From positions 1-41,445 of the forward strand of contig NZ_BQXQ01000037.1 in assembly GCF_030159055.1 (NCBI RefSeq): a stretch of DNA of 41,445 bases, given 5' to 3'. The notes under the pieces are model-generated. The model was given only the letters and a program-made list of their open reading frames with translations. It had not been told where the DNA came from and searched no databases. The position numbers and the translations under genes are program-made. Source of the DNA: Acidovorax sp. SUPP3334 (GTDB lineage: Bacteria; Pseudomonadota; Gammaproteobacteria; Burkholderiales; Burkholderiaceae_C). Positions 1 through 8,487 of this stretch are shown here, piece by piece. How positions within the stretch are numbered: position 1 is the first letter of the stretch; each line of letters starts with the position of its first letter.

Positions 1-2
1 CG

Positions 3-119
3 CTCTTGCACTCGCTGCTGTTCATCTGGGGGCGTAAATTCGCAACTGAACTACGGCCACAGACCGGCTGCATCCTGAGCCAACGGCTGTGGGATAGCAA
101 CATTGAAATACCAATTTAG
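3..119 (+). other. Possible 3' end of a gene entering from outside the window
   Basis: Frame 3 is open from the window edge to a TAG at 117-119 and would encode about 38 residues ending in ...LWDSNIEIPI. The composition is less GC-rich than the genes that follow, as in the accessory islands further on. No domain can be recognised from so short a piece, and the frame could be open by chance. From here to 238 I see no other gene. Confidence 0.2.
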
Positions 120-238
120 CAATCCCCAAAAAGGCTTGAAGCGCTCGCGAAGGCCGGCAGACCTGGCAAGGCCGAACCGGACCGCCCGCCAGCGCGGCCG
201 CCGGTGCCTGCCCGCGTCAGACCGGCGTCATGCCGGCG

Positions 239-1516
239 TCAGGCCGCCATGGGCCGCGATGCGCGGGCCCGTGCCGCCACGCCCGCGCCGACCACGCCGG
301 CCGAGGCCACGCCCAGCACCAGCGCTGCCGCAGACCCGTAGAAGATGCCATGGGCCGCGCCCCGGTCCAGCAGCGCCCCGAAGATCGGCGCCGCCACGCA
401 AAAGCCCAGGTCCAGGCCCGAATACACCGTGCCGTACACCCGCCCCGTCGCTCCGGGCGGCGCGGCGCGCTTGATCAGCATGTCGCGCGAGGGGCCGGCC
501 AGGCCGGTGCCCAGGCCGGCGATCGCGGCGAACGCCACCGCGCCCATGCCGGGCAGCCAGCCCGTGCCCACCAGCAGCAGGAGCACGCCCGTGGCCAGCA
601 GGCACACGGTGATGATGCCCTCCAGCCGCGCCACGCGGCCGGCGAGAAAGCCGCCCACCACCATGCCCGCGGCGCCACACAGCATGTAGCCCGTGACCAC
701 CATCGACGTCACGGCCAGCGGCAGGCCGTACATCTGCTGCAGCGCGGGGCTGGCGAAGCTCTGGATCGCGCTCAACGCGCAGGTGGTCCAGAAAAAGAAC
801 GAGAAGCACAGCCACACCGAAGGCAGCTTCAGGAACGCCATGGGGTGCTCGGCCACGGCGGCGGCGCCGGCGGCCCCGGGCTTGGGCGCCGGGGCCCAGG
901 CGCCCTGGCGGTCGTCGAGCGCGTCGCGCTGCCACACCATGACGGCCAGCACCACCGCCGCCAGCGCGGCACCGCACAGGCAGGCGATGCGCCACGACCC
1001 GGTGGCCGTGGCGATGCCGGCCATGAACACCGGTGCCGTGGCCCAGCCCAGGTTGCCCGAAATGCCATGCACCGAAAAGCCGTGTCCCAGGCGCTGCGGC
1101 GACACCCGCTTGTTCAGGATGGTGAAGTCCACCGGGTGGAAGGGCGCATTGCCCAGCCCCGCCAGCGCCGCCGCCAGCACCAGCCCCGCATAGCCGTGGG
1201 AAGTGCCGGCCACGAGCCCCGCCACCGCGAAGCTGGAGAGCGCGAAGAACAGGATCGGCCGGGCACCCACCCGGTCCACCAGGAAGCCCGACAGCGCCTG
1301 GCCCACCCCCGAGATGATGAAGAACACCGACACCAGCAGCCCGAGCTGCGAGTAGTTGAAGCCGAACTCCGCGATCAGGAACGGAAACAGCGGCGGCAGC
1401 AGCATGTGAAAGAAGTGCGAGGAACCGTGCGCCAGGCCGATGAGGCCGATGGTGCGGGCGTCCTGGCGCAGCGTGCCTGCGGGCGCTGCGGCGGGGGGAT
1501 GTGCGGTGGAAGTCAT
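239..1516 (-). CDS. MFS transporter, 12-TM drug/metabolite exporter
   Basis: 425-residue polytopic inner-membrane protein with major facilitator architecture. The N-terminal half has the loop 2-3 signature region (GFLVDRVGARPIL, with the usual D-R-x-G-x-R pattern), and a long cytoplasmic stretch in the middle separates two six-helix bundles. The opening helix (SHFFHMLLPPLFPFL) resembles fosmidomycin-resistance-type exporters, but the substrate cannot be read from sequence. The ATG at 1516 (MTSTAH...) is preferred over an in-frame start at 1567 because the extra 17 residues would run into the promoter region shared with the divergent AraC-type gene at 1582. That regulator is the likely controller. 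Confidence 0.9.
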   Translation of the reverse strand: MTSTAHPPAAAPAGTLRQDARTIGLIGLAHGSSHFFHMLLPPLFPFLIAEFGFNYSQLGLLVSVFFIISGVGQALSGFLVDRVGARPILFFALSSFAVAGLVAGTSHGYAGLVLAAALAGLGNAPFHPVDFTILNKRVSPQRLGHGFSVHGISGNLGWATAPVFMAGIATATGSWRIACLCGAALAAVVLAVMVWQRDALDDRQGAWAPAPKPGAAGAAAVAEHPMAFLKLPSVWLCFSFFFWTTCALSAIQSFASPALQQMYGLPLAVTSMVVTGYMLCGAAGMVVGGFLAGRVARLEGIITVCLLATGVLLLLVGTGWLPGMGAVAFAAIAGLGTGLAGPSRDMLIKRAAPPGATGRVYGTVYSGLDLGFCVAAPIFGALLDRGAAHGIFYGSAAALVLGVASAGVVGAGVAARARASRPMAA

Positions 1517-1581
1517 GGCAGCGATCTTAGGCAGGCGCGCGGCGGCAGGTTGACGATAGACTGCCAACTTCTATCGCGAAC

Positions 1582-2592
1582 ATGCCAAGCACCCGATCTT
1601 CCGCACTGCCGCGCACCGCCCGCGCGGCCCACTCCGCTGCATCCGCGAGCGCAACGGCCGCGCCTGTCGCGCCTGCATCGCCTGCTTCGCGCGCCCGGCG
1701 CGCCGTCTCGTATGTCAGCTCGCTCACGCCCGACCTCTTCGTGCCGAGCGCGCAGCGACCGGTGCGCGCCAAGACCCGCTGGCTGCCGGCCGACACGCAG
1801 GTGCTGCCGCACAGCCACCCCTGGGCGCAACTGGCGATCTCGACCACGGGCGTGATCCACCTCACCGTGGCGCAGGGCACCTACATCGTTCCCCCATCGC
1901 GTGCGCTGTGGATTCCTCCGGGCGTGGAGCACGCGGTGACCCTGGTGCAGGACGCCGACCTGCGCACGCTGTACCTGCACCAGCCGCGCGGACGGTGCGG
2001 GCCGGGCAGGGCTGGGGGCGTGCAGCGCGAGGCGGACGACCCCGCCTGGCGCCAGTGCCGGGTGCTGGAGGTGTCGGAACTGCTGCGCGCCCTGGTGCGC
2101 GAGATGCCGTGCGAGCCCGACGGCGCCGAAGTGCCGCCCACGGCCGAGTCGCTGCGGCGCGAGCGTCACCTGAGCGCACTGATCTGCGACGAGGTGCGCC
2201 GCGCCGCCGCCCTGCGCCTGGGCGTGGACCTGCCGCGCGACAAGCGCCTGCTGCACCTGTGCGAGGCCGTGCTGGCCGACCCCACCCGCCACGCCACGCT
2301 GGAGGACTGGGCCCGCGACACGGGCGCCAGCCCGCGCACCGTGGCCCGCCTTTTCCACACGGAACTGCGCAGCACCTTCACGCAGTGGCGCCAGCAGGTC
2401 ATCCTGTCCAAGGCCGTGGCGCTGGCGGCCACGCGCGTGCCGGTGGGGCAGATCGCCGCCGAACTCGGCTACAGCGCGAGCGCCTTCAGTGCCATGGTGC
2501 GGCGCGCGGTGGGGCAGACGCCGGGGCGGTTCCTGGGGCAGCAACAGCACCCGCAGCAGGGCCCGGGAACGGAGCCGAAAGAGCGGCATTGA
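1582..2592 (+). CDS. AraC-family transcriptional regulator with N-terminal cupin
   Basis: 336-residue DNA-binding regulator. Residues about 65-130 form a cupin-like sensor (HSHPWAQL... then PPSRALWIPPGVEHAV, the usual beta-barrel pattern of AraC_binding domains). The last 100 residues form the double helix-turn-helix (TLEDWARDTGASPRTVARLF and VGQIAAELGYSASAFSAMVRR). It is transcribed divergently from the MFS exporter at 1516 with 65 bases between, the classic layout of a regulator controlling its neighbouring transporter. The inducer is not predictable. A hairpin follows the stop codon. Confidence 0.93.
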   Translation: MPSTRSSALPRTARAAHSAASASATAAPVAPASPASRARRAVSYVSSLTPDLFVPSAQRPVRAKTRWLPADTQVLPHSHPWAQLAISTTGVIHLTVAQGTYIVPPSRALWIPPGVEHAVTLVQDADLRTLYLHQPRGRCGPGRAGGVQREADDPAWRQCRVLEVSELLRALVREMPCEPDGAEVPPTAESLRRERHLSALICDEVRRAAALRLGVDLPRDKRLLHLCEAVLADPTRHATLEDWARDTGASPRTVARLFHTELRSTFTQWRQQVILSKAVALAATRVPVGQIAAELGYSASAFSAMVRRAVGQTPGRFLGQQQHPQQGPGTEPKERH

Positions 2593-2595
2593 CGT

Positions 2596-2623
2596 CCTGC
2601 GCGCTCCCGCTTTCGGGCGCAGG
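2596..2623 (+). terminator. Hairpin after the AraC-type gene
   Basis: CCTGCGC (2596-2602) and GCGCAGG (2617-2623) form a 7-bp stem three bases after the stop codon. There is no T-run after it, so an intrinsic terminator is possible but not proven. Confidence 0.4.
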
Positions 2624-2665
2624 CGGTGACCTGGGGGCCGGCGAGGCGGTGTATCGTCGCGCGAC

Positions 2666-3298
2666 ATGACCATGACCCAGCCCTCCGACATCCACAGCTA
2701 CGAACCGCGCCGGGGCCACGGCCTGCCGCACGATCCCTTCAACGCCATCGTGGGGCCGCGCCCCATCGGCTGGATCAGCACGCAAAGCGCGGCCGGCGTG
2801 CGCAACCTGGCGCCCTACAGCTTCTTCAACGCCTTCAACTACGTGCCGCCCATCGTGGGCTTCGCCAGCATCGGGGCGAAAGACACTTTGGCCAACGTGC
2901 AGGCGACCGGCGAATTCGTGTGGAACCTGGCCACGCGCCCCCTGGCCGAGGCCATGAACCAGAGCTGCGCCGCCGTGCCGGCCGACGTGGACGAGTTCAC
3001 GCTGGCAGGCCTGACACCGCTGGCCTCGCAGAAGGTGACGCCGCCGCGCGTGGCGGAGAGCCCCGTCACCTTCGAATGCCGGTGCACGCAGATCGTGCAG
3101 TTGCAGGGCGCCGATGGCGCCACCGTGCCGACCTGGCTGGTGCTGGGGGAAGTGGTGGCCGTGCACATCGACCGTGCGCTGCTGAAAGACGGCGTGTACG
3201 ACACGGCGAACGCCGGGCACATCCTGCGCGCGGGCGGGCCGGCGGATTACTTCACGGTCGGGCCGGAGCAGCGGTTCAAGATGTTCCGGCCACGCTGA
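2666..3298 (+). CDS. Flavin reductase-like / FMN-binding split-barrel protein
   Basis: 210-residue soluble protein of the flavin reductase-like (FMN-binding split barrel) family. The N-terminal region contains the family pattern around residues 22-60 (FNAIVGPRPIGWIST, then NLAPYSFFNAF and PPIVGFAS), which lines the FMN site. A domain of this length usually acts as an NAD(P)H:flavin oxidoreductase or as a stand-alone FMN protein, so the electron acceptor stays open. It follows the AraC-type gene by 73 bases, with a hairpin between, and ends facing the MFS gene at 3361, so it is probably transcribed on its own. Confidence 0.9.
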   Translation: MTMTQPSDIHSYEPRRGHGLPHDPFNAIVGPRPIGWISTQSAAGVRNLAPYSFFNAFNYVPPIVGFASIGAKDTLANVQATGEFVWNLATRPLAEAMNQSCAAVPADVDEFTLAGLTPLASQKVTPPRVAESPVTFECRCTQIVQLQGADGATVPTWLVLGEVVAVHIDRALLKDGVYDTANAGHILRAGGPADYFTVGPEQRFKMFRPR

Positions 3299-3306
3299 CG
3301 GACGGA

Positions 3307-3358
3307 CGCGGCCCCGCTGCCCCGCTGCCCCGCTGCCCCGCAAGGTGCCGGGGCCGCG
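3307..3358. terminator. Inverted repeat between convergent genes, with CCCCGCTG repeats in the loop
   Basis: CGCGGCCCC (3307-3315) pairs with GGGGCCGCG (3350-3358), a 9-bp stem. The loop holds three tandem copies of an 8-bp C-rich unit (CCCCGCTG). It lies between the convergent stop codons at 3298 and 3361 and could act as a bidirectional terminator, although no T-run is present. Confidence 0.4.
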
Positions 3359-3360
3359 CC

Positions 3361-4617
3361 TCAGCCGCCGGTGCGCCGCCCCAGCCGCCCCAGCCGCGCC
3401 ACCCACGGCACCGCCACCACCGCCAGCAAGGCGACCGCAGCCCCCGCGAAGGCCACGCTGCCCACGCCCCACAGCGGAATGGCCGCGCCGCCCAGCACGG
3501 CGCCCAGCGCGATGCCTGCGTTGGCGGCCGATACGTTGATCGTGCCGGCCAGCGCCTGGGCCTGCGGTGCCGACTTCATCACGCGGATCTGGCAGACGGG
3601 GTAGAGCGCCGTGTTGGCCACGCCCCAGACCGCCAGCGCGGCGGCAAGCCCGGCCGTCCAGGGCGCCAGCACGACGGACGCCACCATGCCCACGGCCAGC
3701 AGCGCGCTGAACGCGGCGGTGGCGGCCAGCGGCCGGCGGTCCACCCACAGGCCGCCCAGCCAGTTGCCCGCCAGGCCCACCGCGCCGAAGCCCATCAGCC
3801 ACCAGCCGACGTGCCCGGGCGCGATGCCGGCCACCTGCTCCAGCACCTCGGCCAGGTAGGTGTAGCCCGTGAACATGGCGGTGAACACGGCCACCGACAG
3901 CAGCGCGTTGCCGGCGAACGCCGGGTTGCGCAGAATGCGCGCCTGCTCGGCGAAGGGCACGCGGGTGGCGGTCCTGGCCATGGTGGGCATGGCGATCTGC
4001 AGCAGCACCGCCACCAGCAGCGACAGCGCGGCCAGCAGCCAGAACGCGCCGCGCCAGCCGATGGCGTCGCCCGCCAGCGTGCCCAGCGGAATGCCGAACA
4101 GCATGGCGCCCGAGATGCCCAGATAGACCCGCGAGACGGCCCGCCCGGCGCGCTGCGGCCCGGCCAGTTGCGCGGCGGTGTCGCTGGCCGTGCCCCAGAA
4201 CACCGGCAGCGCCAGCGCGGGAATGACCCGCGCGATGGCGAGCGTCCACAGGTTGGGCGCCATCGCCGCCAGCGCGTTGGAGGCCGCGAACAGCACCAGC
4301 ACGCCCAGGAACAGGCGCTTGCGCTCGATGTGCGCCAGCAGCGCGGTCAACACCGGCCCGCACAGCATGACCACCACGGCGAACAGCGTGACCAGCTGGC
4401 CCGCCGCCGACACCGACACGCCCAGGTCGCGCGCCAGCGCGGGCAGCAGGCCGACCATGAGGAATTCGGTGGTGACGATGACGAAGGCGGCGACGGCCAG
4501 CACGGTGATGGAGGCCTGGCCGCCACGGGCGGGGTGTGTGCCGGCGCCGGGCGCGGCTTCGGCCTGGAAGCCCTTGGCGGGGGCGGCCGGGGACGTGTGG
4601 GGAGGACGAGCGGACAT
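3361..4617 (-). CDS. MFS transporter, DHA1/AraJ-like exporter
   Basis: 418-residue inner-membrane protein with 12 predicted helices. The N-terminal half carries SVSAAGQLVTLFAVVVM and a loop 2-3 of the DHA1 drug:H+ antiporter type (LLAHIERKRLFLG), as in AraJ/YdhP-like sugar or drug exporters. The ATG at 4617 (MSARPPH...) fits the usual length; upstream in-frame codons run into the intergenic region. The gene is divergent from a LysR-type regulator at 4871 and is its probable target. The substrate is unknown. Confidence 0.9.
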   Translation of the reverse strand: MSARPPHTSPAAPAKGFQAEAAPGAGTHPARGGQASITVLAVAAFVIVTTEFLMVGLLPALARDLGVSVSAAGQLVTLFAVVVMLCGPVLTALLAHIERKRLFLGVLVLFAASNALAAMAPNLWTLAIARVIPALALPVFWGTASDTAAQLAGPQRAGRAVSRVYLGISGAMLFGIPLGTLAGDAIGWRGAFWLLAALSLLVAVLLQIAMPTMARTATRVPFAEQARILRNPAFAGNALLSVAVFTAMFTGYTYLAEVLEQVAGIAPGHVGWWLMGFGAVGLAGNWLGGLWVDRRPLAATAAFSALLAVGMVASVVLAPWTAGLAAALAVWGVANTALYPVCQIRVMKSAPQAQALAGTINVSAANAGIALGAVLGGAAIPLWGVGSVAFAGAAVALLAVVAVPWVARLGRLGRRTGG

Positions 4618-4741
4618 GGAGCGGAAGGCAAAGAGCGGAGACAGGAGGGAAAGCAGCGGCCGGACAAAGACCAGCACGGATCGACGCAGTAGGTTATTGA
4701 AGACTGCGGTTCCGCTGTGTGATGTTTTTTCCTGATTGAAT

Positions 4742-4754
4742 AGAATTTCATTCT
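4742..4754. promoter_or_regulatory. Candidate operator in the MFS/LysR divergent region
   Basis: AGAAT-TTC-ATTCT, a 13-bp dyad with the T-N11-A type symmetry bound by LysR-type regulators. It sits in an AT-rich patch (about 4725-4760) that stands out from the GC-rich surroundings, 117 bases before the LysR start and 125 before the MFS start. Binding is inferred from position and symmetry only. Confidence 0.45.
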
Positions 4755-4870
4755 CTAATCGGCAGCGGCGCAGGCCACCCACCGTGCCGACCCGGCATCC
4801 CCATCCCCTCCCCCTCTCCCTCTCCCTTCCGCCAGTTCGCCAGCCCCGCCATCTCCCGGACACCCCCTCC

Positions 4871-5779
4871 ATGCACAGCTCCGAACGCCTCAAGGGCATC
4901 GACGTGTTCGTCACCACGGTGGCGGCCGGCAGCTTCACCGGGGCGGCGGACCGCCTGAACCTCACGGCGTCGGCCGTGGGCAAGAGCATCGCCCGACTGG
5001 AAGCGCGGCTGGCCACGCGCCTGTTCGAGCGCACCACGCGCAAGCTGCAGCTGACCGATGCCGGCGCCGCGTTCCACCGCGTCTGCGTGCGCGTGCTGGA
5101 CGACATCGAATCGGCCGAGCGGGTGCTGGCCGAGGACGCCACCGAACCCTCGGGCCGCCTGCGCATCGACCTGCCCGCCACCTTCGGCCGCCGGCAGGTG
5201 ATGGGCTGGCTGATGGACTTCGCGGTCGCGCACCCGGCCGTGCAGCCGCACATCTCGTTCACCGACCGCTTCGTCGATGTGGTGGACGACGGCATCGACG
5301 TGGCCGTGCGCATCGGCGGCCCCGACCTGTGGCCCGCGAACCTGGGGCACCGCTTTCTGGGCCACGAGCGGCTGGTGCTGTGCGCCGCGCCCGGCTATCT
5401 GGAGCGACGGGGCACGCCCCGCACGCTGGCCGATCTGCCGCAGCACGACGCCATCACCTACGGCCGCGCGGACGGCACCAGCAGCCCGTGGCTCATCGCC
5501 ACCCCGGGCGGCCTGACCGAGCGCCGCGCGGTGGACGGCCGCGTCGTCGTCGGCAACGCCGAGGCCCAGCTCGACGCCGTCATCGCCGGACTGGGCGTGG
5601 CGCAGATGGCGACGTGGCTGGCGGGCGATGCGCTGCGCGCCGGCGCGCTGGTGCCGATCCTGGCCGTGCAGGACATCGACGGCCTGCCGCTGCACCTGGT
5701 GTGGCCGCTCGGCAAGCAACTGCTGCCCAAGGTGGACGGCTTGTTGAAGCACTTGGCGAAGCACCTGCGGATTCGCTGA
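4871..5779 (+). CDS. LysR-family transcriptional regulator
   Basis: 302-residue LysR-type regulator. Residues 1-60 form the winged helix-turn-helix (FVTTVAAGSFTGAADRLN, then SAVGKSIARLEARL and LFERTTRKLQLTDAG). Residues 90-300 form the periplasmic-binding-protein-like effector domain. The start at 4871 (MHSSERLKG) matches the family; an earlier in-frame ATG at 4736 would add a Pro/Arg-rich leader and overlap the operator. It is divergent from the MFS exporter and probably controls it. Confidence 0.93.
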   Translation: MHSSERLKGIDVFVTTVAAGSFTGAADRLNLTASAVGKSIARLEARLATRLFERTTRKLQLTDAGAAFHRVCVRVLDDIESAERVLAEDATEPSGRLRIDLPATFGRRQVMGWLMDFAVAHPAVQPHISFTDRFVDVVDDGIDVAVRIGGPDLWPANLGHRFLGHERLVLCAAPGYLERRGTPRTLADLPQHDAITYGRADGTSSPWLIATPGGLTERRAVDGRVVVGNAEAQLDAVIAGLGVAQMATWLAGDALRAGALVPILAVQDIDGLPLHLVWPLGKQLLPKVDGLLKHLAKHLRIR

Positions 5780-5795
5780 GGCGATGGGTGCCGGC

Positions 5796-5817
5796 CCGCC
5801 TTCGGCCGGGAAGGCGG
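5796..5817 (+). terminator. Hairpin after the LysR-type gene
   Basis: CCGCCTT (5796-5802) pairs with AAGGCGG (5811-5817) across an 8-base loop, 16 bases after the stop. An alternative CCGGCC/GGCCGG stem overlaps it. There is no T-run, so this is a weak terminator candidate. Confidence 0.3.
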
Positions 5818-5867
5818 CGCCGCCTTGACCGCCTTGACTCAGCGGTAGCATGGGGGTCGTTCAGTGC

Positions 5868-5915
5868 TCCAGCGCTTGTTGGAAAAGCGCTAACAGCTAT
5901 CATTTTCATAGCAAT
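5868..5915 (+). repeat. Dispersed double-hairpin repeat, copy 1
   Basis: Two adjacent hairpins. AGCGCTT (5871-5877) pairs with AAGCGCT (5885-5891), and GCTAT (5896-5900) pairs with ATAGC (5908-5912) over a 7-base loop. The second hairpin recurs at 18253, 33439 (degenerate) and 38554. The rest of this 328-base gap (5780-6107) holds no convincing gene. Confidence 0.75.
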
Positions 5916-6107
5916 TCACGACCATGGAGCAGCGCCTACGGCCTGGCGCCTTGTCGCGCGCTTGCCGGCCCCTTCATCGGACGCGCTTGGGCTGGCCTGC
6001 AGCGCTTATGCTGCCTGCCGCGACTTGCTCGCTTTTTTTGACCTTGGCGCCGTGCCTGTCCTGCTTGAAAGCAGGCGCGCGGCGCCGCATGCGGAAAGCA
6101 CGACACC

Positions 6108-6326
6108 ATGAACTCCACCCGACTGATTGCCATCGTTTTGATCGTGGCCGGCGCCCTGGGCCTCGCCTATGGCGGTTTCAGCTACACGAAGGACACCACC
6201 GTCGTGAAGGTCGGCCCGCTGGAAATCTCGGCCAAGGAAAAAGAGACCGTCAACATCCCGCTGTGGGTGGGCCTGGGCGCCATCGCCGTGGGCGGCCTGC
6301 TGCTGGTGATGGGCGCGAAGAAGTGA
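6108..6326 (+). CDS. Small two-helix membrane protein
   Basis: 72 residues with two transmembrane segments (residues 5-25, LIAIVLIVAGALGLAYGG; residues 50-68, LWVGLGAIAVGGLLLVMG) joined by a short charged, presumably periplasmic or cytoplasmic, loop (KVGPLEISAKEKETVN). It ends in KK. No enzyme motif is present. Similar tiny membrane proteins of unknown function are common in proteobacteria. A second small membrane-protein gene follows after 76 bases and may be co-transcribed. Confidence 0.75.
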   Translation: MNSTRLIAIVLIVAGALGLAYGGFSYTKDTTVVKVGPLEISAKEKETVNIPLWVGLGAIAVGGLLLVMGAKK

Positions 6327-6402
6327 TGCGGCAGCAACGCACCTGCGGTGCCGGGTACGTTGCCCGGTGCGGGGCCGATGCGCTGAACGGAGCCCTGCGC
6401 GC

Positions 6403-6708
6403 ATGAGCGCCGCCGCCACCGCGCGCCGCTTCATCGTGCGCTGCTGGTTCGGCCTGCTCTGCACCCTGCTGGGCCTGGTGCCTTTGCTGGTGCTGCTGGT
6501 GGGCTGGCCGTTGCTGCGCCTGCTGGGCTGCGAAGGCAACGAGGGCAGCGGCATGCAATGCGCCGGCGCGCCGGGGCTGTCGGATGCCGCGTACACGGTG
6601 CTCATGGTCGGCGCGTGGGGGTCGATGTTCACGCTGCCCTCGGCGCTGGGGCTGTACGTGTGCGGCGCCGTGGTGCGGTGGGTGATGCGCTCGCCGATGC
6701 AGCGGTAG
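6403..6708 (+). CDS. Small membrane protein of unknown function
   Basis: 101 residues with two long hydrophobic helices (about residues 15-42 and 65-90). Between them lies a loop with two cysteines (LGCEGNEG...MQCAG) that could form a disulfide if it faces the periplasm. The ATG at 6403 follows a GGAG about ten bases upstream; the in-frame ATG at 6367 lacks one. I do not recognise the family. It is the last gene before the low-GC island. Confidence 0.65.
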   Translation: MSAAATARRFIVRCWFGLLCTLLGLVPLLVLLVGWPLLRLLGCEGNEGSGMQCAGAPGLSDAAYTVLMVGAWGSMFTLPSALGLYVCGAVVRWVMRSPMQR

Positions 6709-6826
6709 GCGGCGGTTCAGCCGCCCACCATTTCAGGTCACTCATGGGACGTACCGAATCGGGGAAAATGATTGGCTGCAAAATCCTGCGCTTGCCAATT
6801 CTTAAGCACAGATAACCTGCTGCATC

Positions 6827-7414
6827 GTGATACCAGCTTTCAATCATTCTCACGTTTTGCCTCCTTTCGAGGGAGAGCGTTTGACCAGCGCGCACAGTTC
6901 GCCCTATGTGGTGACTACTGCAGAGTTCGTGCAGCGCTTTGCCACCAATGCGGTACGCTGCACAATCGTTGATGGGTTCATGCGCTACCGCGCCGAACTG
7001 CGCGTCCTAGGGTTTGTCCAAGGATTTCAGTGGCTCGACGGTAGCTTCGTTGAAGATGTCGAATCTCGTGAGGGGCGCGAACCTAGGGATATGGACATCG
7101 TGACTTTTGCTCATCCCCCCGCAGGTATGAGTAATGCACAGATCAGGGACATGATGCGGTCCCGCCCAGAACTCTTCGATCAAGATCAGTGCAAAGCAGT
7201 TTTCCGATGTGACACTGCACTCGTCAACCTATCCACCTCACCAGAATGGCTTGTGACGCAGACTCGGTACTGGTATGGCCTCTATTCTCATCGTCGAGGT
7301 GATGCATTGTGGAAAGGCATCTTGCAGTTGCCTTTGGACTCGAATGATCTCGAAGGGAATCAAATGCTAGCGGGACTGAATTTTGAAGGAGAGAACAATG
7401 CTGGCGCAGCTTGA
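6827..7414 (+). CDS. Predicted nucleotidyltransferase-fold protein (DUF6932-like), island gene 1
   Basis: 195 residues. The core carries the minimal polymerase-beta nucleotidyltransferase signature: G-S at residues 72-73 (WLDGSFVED) followed 15 residues later by a D-x-D (D88, D90 in PRDMDIVTF). The N-terminal part (LPPF..., then EFVQRFATNAVR) resembles DUF6932 proteins. The start is a GTG at 6827; no strong ribosome site precedes it, so the true start is uncertain by a few codons. GC and codon use are much lower than in both neighbours, indicating horizontal acquisition. It overlaps the next gene by 17 bases. The function is inferred: possible NMP transfer to a protein or RNA, perhaps in a toxin-antitoxin or defence module. 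Confidence 0.75.
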   Translation: MIPAFNHSHVLPPFEGERLTSAHSSPYVVTTAEFVQRFATNAVRCTIVDGFMRYRAELRVLGFVQGFQWLDGSFVEDVESREGREPRDMDIVTFAHPPAGMSNAQIRDMMRSRPELFDQDQCKAVFRCDTALVNLSTSPEWLVTQTRYWYGLYSHRRGDALWKGILQLPLDSNDLEGNQMLAGLNFEGENNAGAA

Positions 7415-8399
7415 AAGGCAATTCCTTCAGGCCGACCTTGCGCAAGCTCGGCAGCTACTCGTCGAAGCAGGAGCGCATGACGACCCTTTCGCAGAAAGCC
7501 AATATAGCCAGCGAGTGGCGCGACTTGAGCGGCAGTTGACCGAGCTTGCTGTACAAGCCGAAAGTGCTCCGACCGGGATTGCCTTGTTTTTTGGTGGAAG
7601 GCCGGTGATTGGATCGCATGGCATTAAGGCTGCCTTCGGAACGCAGGCAGTGGGCCAGTTTCAGAAGTTGATCAGCCAGCGTTACGCGGCAGCAGAAATG
7701 GGGCCTTTGGCGTCACGCGGGCGAGTGCCAATGAGTGAGGAAACGCAGCTTCTTGTCACTGATGTAGTTCGAGGATCTTTTGGATTTGTTCTGCAAGGGA
7801 ATCAGCCAGAAGAAAGTGACTCGACGCTGAAACAGGTAGTGGATGAGGTCGCTGATACCCTCTGTCGAATGGCCAGTCTGGACGATGCTCTGTTTGATGA
7901 AGCCTCCGCCGGGGTTGACAGTCGGCAGCTCGGCGCATTAAGAGAGTTTTTCAAACTCCTAGACGATGAAGGGGCAAGCTTGCGTGTCGTGGAGGGTGAG
8001 CGGGATTTCGAGTTAACAACGCAAGCGGTACAGCGGGCTCGCCAACGTGCCGACGCCCTTGTGATCGAAGATCGTCTTGAAACATTTGAGGGCGAAATCA
8101 TCGGATGGGCCGAATACTCCCTTCGCTTCGAAGTGCTCCTACATGCTGATAGAAACGTGATCGTCGGTTCGATGTTGCGTGAAGCAATGCAAAAGCTGCT
8201 TAACGAAGGAATTAATCCATTGCATCAGCATGTTCGCGCGAGCGTCAAGGTGCGCGAAGTTAAGCTACGCAATCGAGCTCCTCGGAAAACTTTTGTGCTG
8301 CAGTCAGCTGAGCGCATCGGAGCCCCACTAGACTGGGCGGTGAGGGCAACACAACCATCAATTCCTACGTTGTTGAACGATCACGACGCGAACTCTTAG
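7398..8399 (+). CDS. Uncharacterised partner of the nucleotidyltransferase-like protein, island gene 2
   Basis: 333-residue soluble protein with no family I can name. The first 55 residues look helical and coiled-coil-prone (LERQFLQADLAQARQLL, RVARLERQLTELAVQ). Next comes a conserved-looking core (ALFFGGRPVIGSHGIKAAF, then TDVVRGSFGFVLQG), a helical middle, and a beta-rich C-terminal half. The ATG at 7398 is preceded by a good GAAGGAGAG ribosome site located inside gene 1, so translation is probably coupled. The low GC matches gene 1. The two genes behave as one transferred module. A substrate or binding partner of the nucleotidyltransferase is a reasonable guess but is not shown by the sequence. 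Confidence 0.75.
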   Translation: MLAQLERQFLQADLAQARQLLVEAGAHDDPFAESQYSQRVARLERQLTELAVQAESAPTGIALFFGGRPVIGSHGIKAAFGTQAVGQFQKLISQRYAAAEMGPLASRGRVPMSEETQLLVTDVVRGSFGFVLQGNQPEESDSTLKQVVDEVADTLCRMASLDDALFDEASAGVDSRQLGALREFFKLLDDEGASLRVVEGERDFELTTQAVQRARQRADALVIEDRLETFEGEIIGWAEYSLRFEVLLHADRNVIVGSMLREAMQKLLNEGINPLHQHVRASVKVREVKLRNRAPRKTFVLQSAERIGAPLDWAVRATQPSIPTLLNDHDANS

Positions 8400-8487
8400 T
8401 AGATGGTCAGCGGTGCGTAGTCGCTGAACTCACTTCGTCGTTTGTATGTGACGCCTCCGCCCTGGCCAAGCCAAGGGTTGCCAAGTG

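Noticed and set aside
230-1855. Long plus-strand frame of 541 residues antisense to the first MFS gene
   Set aside because: Rich in Arg, Pro, His and Gly with no recognisable domain; it is the shadow of a GC-rich gene on the other strand. The same holds for the many long frames antisense to parB, mnmG, rsmG and the cob genes.
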